From: Caldifarciminota bacterium
GTDB lineage: Bacteria > Hydrothermota > Tepidihabitantia > Tepidihabitantales > Tepidihabitantaceae
Assembly: GCA_903908785.1 (NCBI GenBank)
Contig: CAIVTL010000685.1
Location: forward strand, 1 to 10,327
Length of the DNA stretch: 10,327 bases
Direction of reading: 5' to 3'
Under the pieces are notes generated by a model. It was not told the origin of the DNA and searched no databases. It worked only from the letters and a program-made list of their open reading frames with translations. A program made the translations under genes and the position numbers. Shown in pieces: positions 6,225-10,327 of the stretch. The number at the start of each line of letters is the position of its first letter. Within the stretch, counting starts at the first letter, position 1.

Positions 6225-6252
6225 ATACTAGGACAACCGCTCCGAGAGTCAA
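6225..6252 (-). promoter_or_regulatory. Sigma70-type promoter for the nfo run
   Basis: On the minus strand, -35 TTGACT (6252-6247), a 16-bp spacer, and -10 TAGTAT (6230-6225). Five of six and four of six bases match consensus. Transcription would begin near 6217-6218, about 4-5 bases before the nfo GTG. This promoter also argues against the longer nfo open frame, which would have to include it. Confidence 0.6.
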
Positions 6253-6344
6253 CAAACACGCCCCTGCTCGGAACTGATACAGAGCCACGAAAACACGAAG
6301 GACACGAAACGGACAGCCCGACAACTCCGAGACCTGAATCCTGG

Positions 6345-6358
6345 CGCCCCGAAGGGCG
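6345..6358 (-). terminator. UUCG-tetraloop hairpin after the propeller gene
   Basis: On the minus strand CGCCC-TTCG-GGGCG forms a perfect 5-bp GC stem closed by C(UUCG)G, an unusually stable tetraloop. It lies 14 bases after the stop codon of the gene ending at 6373. There is no U-run after it, so it may be a 3'-end stabiliser or a factor-dependent stop rather than a classic intrinsic terminator. Confidence 0.45.
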
Positions 6359-6372
6359 ACAGGCACCGGACC

Positions 6373-7746
6373 TTATCTTGCCTTCACGAGCGTCGCAGTC
6401 ATCGTGCGGCATCCGGCTGCACAGATGACCGTGTAGACTCCGGCCGGAACCTCCGTGCCGGAGCCATCTCGCCCGTCCCAGACCCAGCGGGTCCCACCCG
6501 CGGGAATCCGGGCTTCCCTGACTGACCTTCCGTCTTGCGCATACACGTGCGCAACATCACCCCCTCTCAAAGCAGCATTCCAGATAATGGCCACACTGCG
6601 AGTGAATGGATTCGGCCGTATCTGAACCGCCGCAGCAGGCCGGCCGAACGACGGCTGTTCCTGAATCCCCGACGCAGTATCGCGGATGACGTAGACGTAC
6701 CGACTACTGAGGCAGCCGACGTAGAGTCGCCTGAGAGACGGAACCGATGCAAAACAGAAAGGAGCTTGCCCTACGGACATTGTAGCCACAACTCGTGAGC
6801 CGTTAGGGGTCAACGCACTCACGTAATCTGAGCCATGCCCGCAATAGACCAGCCCCGATGCCGCGCCCCGAGCCAAAGACCCAGGCGTCCGGTTCACCCC
6901 GACCGCATGAATGATGCTGTCGCGCGTCGCGTCCACGGCGTACACGGAATCGCCGGTTCCGTATCCCGCAACCAGCACCAGGCTCAGTTCTTCAACAGCC
7001 ACCATGGCGGGAAAAGCAGTACCAACGGGTCGAACGACGGCACCAACGACGGTGTCTCCTGCCCCGTCAATTGCGACTATCAGATTGCCGGCCCCGCAGT
7101 AGAACCTGCCGGCAGATTCCACGTAGCACCCGCTCTCCGGCACGTTCCCCACCGCTATCGTCTTGATGACCTGATTCGTATTGAGGTCGATGATGGACAC
7201 GCTCTCCCCGTCCCAATTCTGCACGTAGAGCTTCTGGTGCGGCCGGTTCAGCACGAGGCCATTCGGACCCTGGCCGACCGGTATCTCGCAGAGCACGGTG
7301 TTGGTGTGACAGTCAATTACGGCCACGCGGTTCTCTTCGTCCATGGAGACGTACAGCCGGTCGTTATCCGGATTCCAGACGGGCCTCAGGGCTTCAAGCA
7401 GCGGAATCGCAGCGATGCGTTGGTGGGTCGTGCCGCTGATGACGACGACCGAGTCGTAGCCCTCGGTTCGTTGGGTGAGATAGGCCCGGTTGTCGAGTGA
7501 GTTGTACGCGAGGTACATCGGAATGCTGACACCGAATCGGGCGATGACCTGATTGCTGGCACATGAAATGGTGAAGCATGAGTCGGCCTGCTCGCTGCAA
7601 CCGTAGATGACTCCGGCACTAGAGTTGTGCACGAGGCTCCCCACTGCTACCCCGCAAACACGTACCGAGTCTTCGACATATTGACACATCCCCGTCGCGA
7701 CCACGAGGGATATACCTATCAGTCCACGCGTCAAGATACGTATCAT
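6373..7746 (-). CDS. Secreted YVTN-type beta-propeller protein with FlgD-Ig/sorting-type tail
   Basis: 457 residues from the ATG at 7746, which has AAGGG four bases upstream; an in-frame ATG at 7761 would lie at or before the predicted transcript start. The signal peptide is MIRILTRGLIGISLVVATG. Residues ~25-360 are YVTN/NHL-like repeats of ~40 residues, clearest in NRVAVIDCHTNTV, PVGQGPNGLVLN, KLYVQNWDG, VSIIDLNTNQVIKTIAVGN and RRLYVGCLSS. The tail (~370-457) begins with IRPNPF and has the FlgD-Ig-like WDGRDGSGTEVPAGVYTV. About thirteen cysteines remain after the signal peptide, many for a secreted bacterial protein, and they hint at disulfides. In the family such propellers bind ligands or partners at the cell surface; no enzyme motif is visible. 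It has its own promoter and does not appear to be part of the nfo run, and it lies between two other transcription units of surface type. Confidence 0.85.
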   Translation of the reverse strand: MIRILTRGLIGISLVVATGMCQYVEDSVRVCGVAVGSLVHNSSAGVIYGCSEQADSCFTISCASNQVIARFGVSIPMYLAYNSLDNRAYLTQRTEGYDSVVVISGTTHQRIAAIPLLEALRPVWNPDNDRLYVSMDEENRVAVIDCHTNTVLCEIPVGQGPNGLVLNRPHQKLYVQNWDGESVSIIDLNTNQVIKTIAVGNVPESGCYVESAGRFYCGAGNLIVAIDGAGDTVVGAVVRPVGTAFPAMVAVEELSLVLVAGYGTGDSVYAVDATRDSIIHAVGVNRTPGSLARGAASGLVYCGHGSDYVSALTPNGSRVVATMSVGQAPFCFASVPSLRRLYVGCLSSRYVYVIRDTASGIQEQPSFGRPAAAVQIRPNPFTRSVAIIWNAALRGGDVAHVYAQDGRSVREARIPAGGTRWVWDGRDGSGTEVPAGVYTVICAAGCRTMTATLVKAR

Positions 7747-7766
7747 GTGACCCTTACGCATGCCCC

Positions 7767-7794
7767 ATTATGCCGCCGGGTTCTCCCATGTCAA
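7767..7794 (-). promoter_or_regulatory. Sigma70-type promoter of the YVTN propeller gene
   Basis: On the minus strand, -35 TTGACA (7794-7789, perfect), a 16-bp spacer, and -10 CATAAT (7772-7767, five of six). Transcription would begin near 7759-7761, giving a leader of about 14 bases with the AAGGG ribosome site (7755-7751). The -35 box is flanked by inverted copies of GTTCTCCCA (see the repeat at 7780-7828). Confidence 0.7.
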
Positions 7795-7828
7795 GCGGGG
7801 TGCTTGGGAGAACGGTGCTTGGGAGAAC
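7780..7828. repeat. Tandem 15-bp repeats and inverted arm around the -35 box
   Basis: GGTGCTTGGGAGAAC occurs twice, exactly and back to back (7799-7813, 7814-7828). Its nine-base end TGGGAGAAC is the perfect inverse of GTTCTCCCA at 7780-7788. The -35 box (7789-7794) lies between the inverted arms, and the adjoining AAGC/GCTT bases extend the symmetry past a 4-base bulge. This geometry suits an operator for a dimeric regulator. It could also fold in RNA as a hairpin ending the upstream large gene. Confidence 0.65.
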
Positions 7829-7847
7829 CAAGGCACGGAAGGGTCCT

Positions 7848-7889
7848 TGCTCCTGACTGCTACCTGCTGACTCCTAGCTGCTCACTACC
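7848..7889. repeat. Heptanucleotide array overlapping the stop of the large surface protein
   Basis: Six 7-mers in register, for example GACTGCT, ACCTGCT, GACTCCT and AGCTGCT. The last unit contains the TAG stop codon (7887-7885, minus strand) of the large surface-protein gene, so the array begins at the very end of that gene and runs into the intergenic region. Confidence 0.85.
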
Positions 7890-10327
7890 TCTGCACCACA
7901 AGCTTCTGAGTGGCGACGAAACTGCCCATCTCGACTCTAGCAAGATAGACGCCCGCAGCCAGGTGCCGCGCATCCAGGTCAGCAGCCCCATTCCGTAGGA
8001 GGGGTTTCCAAACCCCGACGCAGCGGCCGGCCGCATCGTAGATAGAAAGAAGCAGCGGGCGAGTGCTCAAGTGCCCCAGTGCTCCAGTGAAGGACAAGGT
8101 CACGAAGCCGGAAGCCAGCGGGTTCGGGGCAATCGTCAATCGCCAATCGTCAATCGCCAATTGCTCAGCCTCGACGCCGTCGCGCCGCGGGGCCTCGTAG
8201 ACGAAGGCACCCGGCGTGTACATCCAAAGCTCGTTGCTCTTGTTGCCCTTGGTCGCGTACAGCACCGAACTCGTCGCGACGATGTCCGCGCCGGACTTCA
8301 CCTTCTTCTTGAAGCTGCCGGTCGGTATCGTCTCTTTCTCGGCCCAGACGTTGGTCGCATTCGTATACTGCCAGAACTCCCGCGTGTTGCCGCCCTTGAG
8401 CGCATAGAGCTGGAGGTCGAGATTCGTGCGGCTGTGCCACGCGAGACCGCAACTGCCATCCTTGGCCTTCTTGGAACCGGCAGAACCGGCTGCGGGCATC
8501 GGGGCCAGGGCCGCGCTCCACGAGTCGCCGTCAGGACTGTACCGGTATAGCTCCATGTACTTGGCCTTGAACGCGTATATCTTCTTGCTCACGTCGTCAT
8601 AGGCCAGCCACGAACCCTTGTCCCACTTCCCGTTCGAGCCAACCGGGGCCGGGGCCAGGGTCTGCCACGAGTCTGTACCGGTGTCGTACCGGTAGAACTC
8701 ATTCTTGTAGCCCTTCAGAAGGTACGGCGAACCGACCGAACCTCTATACGCCCACACGATGTCCGTGCCGCCCTTGACCTTCTTGTTGGAGAGCCCGAAC
8801 GGAACGTCTTTCTTCTGGCTCCAGGCGTTGGCGTTGGCGTCGTACTTGTAGAAACCCAAAGTGTTGTTACCTTTGGTCGCGTAGACGTGGCCCGAACCGT
8901 CGGCGCACCCCGCTGAACCCTTCTGTGGCAGCTTGCTTTCAGTGCCGGCCAGCCACGGGGCGCGCGCGCCCCAAGAGTCGCCCGTCGGTGCGTAGGCATA
9001 GAAGTCCGGTTGTTTCTGGCCGCGGGTCGCGTAAATCCGGGCTTTGCTCGCGTCGTACGCAAGCCAGCCACCGTCCTTGATGGCCTTGGCTCCGGACGGC
9101 ATCGGGATCTTTGCAGTCCAGCCTCCGGGCGGAGGCGGCGGCGGACTGCCGCCACTCGGCTTCACTCTCACCGAACCGGTCTTCTTGTCGTCGGCGCCAA
9201 CCTGGTCTGCGGCGCATTCGGTCGAGCAGGTAACGGCGAACGTACCCGGCGGGCTCGCGGTCCAGCTCGGGAACGTAACGCGGACAACCGTGCCCGGCGC
9301 ATGGCCGCTCACGACGGCAGTCTGGTTGTAGCTGCCGACCTTCATGCGCACAGTGTAGCTTGCCGGTGCGGTCGTTCCGTAGTTACGCACCGAACACGCG
9401 GGCGTCAGCGAGACGCCGGAGTCAACCGAGTCAGCGGGCGCGAGAATCGTCACACAGGCCACGTCGTTCACGTCAACCGCGACCGTACCGGTCCTGCGGT
9501 CGTTACTGCGGGTAGTGTCGGTGGCAAGTTCGGTCGAGCAACTGACCGCGTACGTGCCGCGAGCACCTGCAGTCCAGGCGGGAAAGGTGACGTAGAGCCG
9601 CACGCCGATGGCGTGATTCGTGACGGTCGCGGTTTGGTTGTACGCGCCGATGCGCATCCGCACCGCATAGCTCTCGGCAATGTCACCGTAGTTGTACACC
9701 GAGCAGGCCGGCACGACGCTCGCACCCGAGTCAACCGCCCCGCCCGGCGCGAGGAGACGCGTGCACCCAACGTCATGGCTGTAGATAGGATTCGCGCCAA
9801 TCGTGATTGTGAATCTGACCGGCTGCATCATGGTCAGCGTGTCGTCACGATAGGTCATTTCCAGCCGTAGCGGCACGACCCGGCCCGGGCTGGCCTCGCG
9901 CTTGCAGTAGACGCGGAACTGGGCCGCCCGGTTGTCGGTCGAGTCTCGACGGCGGCACAGCGGGAATACCTTGATGCTATCCTGCACCGTGACCATCGAG
10001 TCCAGGGAACGCAACCTGCCGGTAACGGAGTAGGCCGAATCGAGCGGGTGCACCGCCCGGTTCCTCAACCGGAACCACAGGTTCGCGGTCTCGTTCGGGT
10101 CCAGTTGCAGCGTGCGGTTGCCCTGCGCCGAATCGTTGACGGTGGCGCGCGACGAGTCGAAGAACACGCCGCTCACCCTCGCCAGGTAATACAGGTTCGG
10201 AATGTTCAAGTTGACCTCGGTGCGGATGTAGTTCGAGTCGTTCCAGCCGTACCAGAAGTCGTTGATGCCCAGCTCGGACGAGAATGCGTAGGTGATAAAC
10301 TTCCTCTCGCTCGTTGAGTCCTTGAAC
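7885..10327 (-). CDS. Large surface protein: two CARDB-like domains, six-unit Kelch-like propeller, sorting tail (5' end outside window)
   Basis: The frame stays open to the window edge; 813 residues are visible. The TTG near 10209 is not a start, because the frame continues upstream through 39 more codons (ELGINDFWYGWNDSNY). Counting from the edge: ~1-180 beta-rich, uncharacterised; ~183-286 and ~287-389 two CARDB-like domains of the same design (DVxCxxxLAP, DSGxSxxPACSVxNYG, FPxWTA, CSTE), with paired cysteines in both; PPPPPP linker at ~395-400; ~403-709 six Kelch-like units of the form IYAxKGxxxxxFxxYxxxxDSW, as expected for a six-bladed propeller; tail ~733-813 with IAPNPLASG, LLSIYDAAGR and LAAGVYLARVE, like Por/T9SS-type C-terminal domains. 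It is probably exported and held at the surface, and CARDB and Kelch modules usually mediate binding. Two word arrays fall in the linker before the tail and in a tail loop. No catalytic motif is seen, and the ligand is unknown. Confidence 0.88.
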   Translation of the reverse strand, partial: FKDSTSERKFITYAFSSELGINDFWYGWNDSNYIRTEVNLNIPNLYYLARVSGVFFDSSRATVNDSAQGNRTLQLDPNETANLWFRLRNRAVHPLDSAYSVTGRLRSLDSMVTVQDSIKVFPLCRRRDSTDNRAAQFRVYCKREASPGRVVPLRLEMTYRDDTLTMMQPVRFTITIGANPIYSHDVGCTRLLAPGGAVDSGASVVPACSVYNYGDIAESYAVRMRIGAYNQTATVTNHAIGVRLYVTFPAWTAGARGTYAVSCSTELATDTTRSNDRRTGTVAVDVNDVACVTILAPADSVDSGVSLTPACSVRNYGTTAPASYTVRMKVGSYNQTAVVSGHAPGTVVRVTFPSWTASPPGTFAVTCSTECAADQVGADDKKTGSVRVKPSGGSPPPPPPGGWTAKIPMPSGAKAIKDGGWLAYDASKARIYATRGQKQPDFYAYAPTGDSWGARAPWLAGTESKLPQKGSAGCADGSGHVYATKGNNTLGFYKYDANANAWSQKKDVPFGLSNKKVKGGTDIVWAYRGSVGSPYLLKGYKNEFYRYDTGTDSWQTLAPAPVGSNGKWDKGSWLAYDDVSKKIYAFKAKYMELYRYSPDGDSWSAALAPMPAAGSAGSKKAKDGSCGLAWHSRTNLDLQLYALKGGNTREFWQYTNATNVWAEKETIPTGSFKKKVKSGADIVATSSVLYATKGNKSNELWMYTPGAFVYEAPRRDGVEAEQLAIDDWRLTIAPNPLASGFVTLSFTGALGHLSTRPLLLSIYDAAGRCVGVWKPLLRNGAADLDARHLAAGVYLARVEMGSFVATQKLVVQR
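8062..8093. repeat. Octanucleotide array inside the sorting tail
   Basis: AGTG recurs at 8062, 8070, 8078 and 8086, an exact 8-nt period (units such as AGTGCTCA, AGTGCCCC, AGTGCTCC). It encodes the GALGHLS segment between two strands of the tail of the large surface protein. It is the only array here with period 8. Confidence 0.75.
8129..8170. repeat. Heptanucleotide array in the linker before the sorting tail
   Basis: Six 7-mers in register: GCAATCG, then TCAATCG and CCAATCG alternating, then degenerate units. In frame it encodes LAIDDWRLTI, which joins the Kelch-like propeller to the PNP motif of the tail. Confidence 0.9.

Larger units (their letters stand above)
6214..6372. other. Intergenic region between propeller gene and nfo
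   Basis: Holds the nfo promoter (6225-6252), an imperfect short repeat of CACGA-containing words at 6286-6308 (copies begin at 6286, 6294 and 6303, so the period is 8-9, not 7), and a hairpin at 6345-6358. No gene is supported. Confidence 0.6.

Noticed and set aside
6214..6366. N-terminal extension of nfo to an ATG at 6366
   Set aside because: The extra 51 residues are unlike endonuclease IV, and the stretch contains the promoter. The family begins at the GTG at 6213.
7746..7761. ATG at 7761 as start of the YVTN protein
   Set aside because: It falls at or before the transcript start expected from TTGACA/CATAAT, whereas ATG at 7746 has AAGGG four bases upstream and gives a normal signal peptide.
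10207..10209. TTG as start codon of the large surface protein
   Set aside because: The same frame is open for 39 more codons to the window edge, with protein-like composition, and there is no ribosome site before the TTG.

Overview
The window looks like chromosome from an uncultured, GC-rich bacterium. The secreted proteins carry C-terminal beta-sandwich tails of the Por/T9SS or FlgD-Ig type. A Kelch-like propeller has six units of the form IYAxKG...YxxxxDSW. Short 'word' repeats lie between and inside genes. This combination resembles candidate-phylum genomes of the WOR-3/Stahlbacteria or wider FCB kind. That placement rests on style and memory, not on a marker gene, so it is tentative.

Layout. 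(1) 1-122: right end of an IS3-family insertion sequence, with the last 29 codons of its transposase and its terminal inverted repeat. (2) 365-832, plus strand: a 155-residue orphan protein with a degenerate GIY-YIG pattern and codon use unlike its neighbours. (3) 1112-1453, plus strand: a complete QueD/6-pyruvoyl-tetrahydropterin synthase-like enzyme. (4) 1454-1683: convergent intergenic region filled by a ~130-bp imperfect palindrome. (5) 6213 down to 1684, minus strand: a tightly packed four-gene run of endonuclease IV (nfo), a beta-CASP metallo-hydrolase, an Ig-domain lipoprotein and a subtilisin-like protease. The genes overlap by 4 and 11 bp or are 6 bp apart, and a good sigma70-type promoter lies just before a near-leaderless GTG start of nfo. 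(6) 7746 down to 6373, minus strand: a secreted YVTN-type propeller protein with its own TTGACA/CATAAT promoter, framed by repeated and inverted GTTCTCCCA elements. (7) 10327 down to 7885, minus strand: a large surface protein open at the window edge, with two CARDB-like domains, a proline linker, a six-unit Kelch-like propeller and a sorting-type tail.

How the genes relate. The first two genes of the minus-strand run are nucleic-acid enzymes (abasic-site repair; a probable RNA-cleaving beta-CASP nuclease). The next two are exported (a lipoprotein and a protease). Together with the two propeller proteins, the minus strand carries four envelope or secreted proteins. The plus-strand genes at the left are unrelated accessory or housekeeping functions beside an IS end.

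The most unusual feature is a set of seven short tandem arrays with an exact 7-nt period (904, 1053, 1717, 1895, 3890, 7848, 8129), plus one with an 8-nt period (8062). Their word sequences are unrelated, yet the period is the same. Several lie inside genes, in frame, at domain borders or predicted loops. The longest (16 units) forms almost the whole region before the signal sequence of the lipoprotein.
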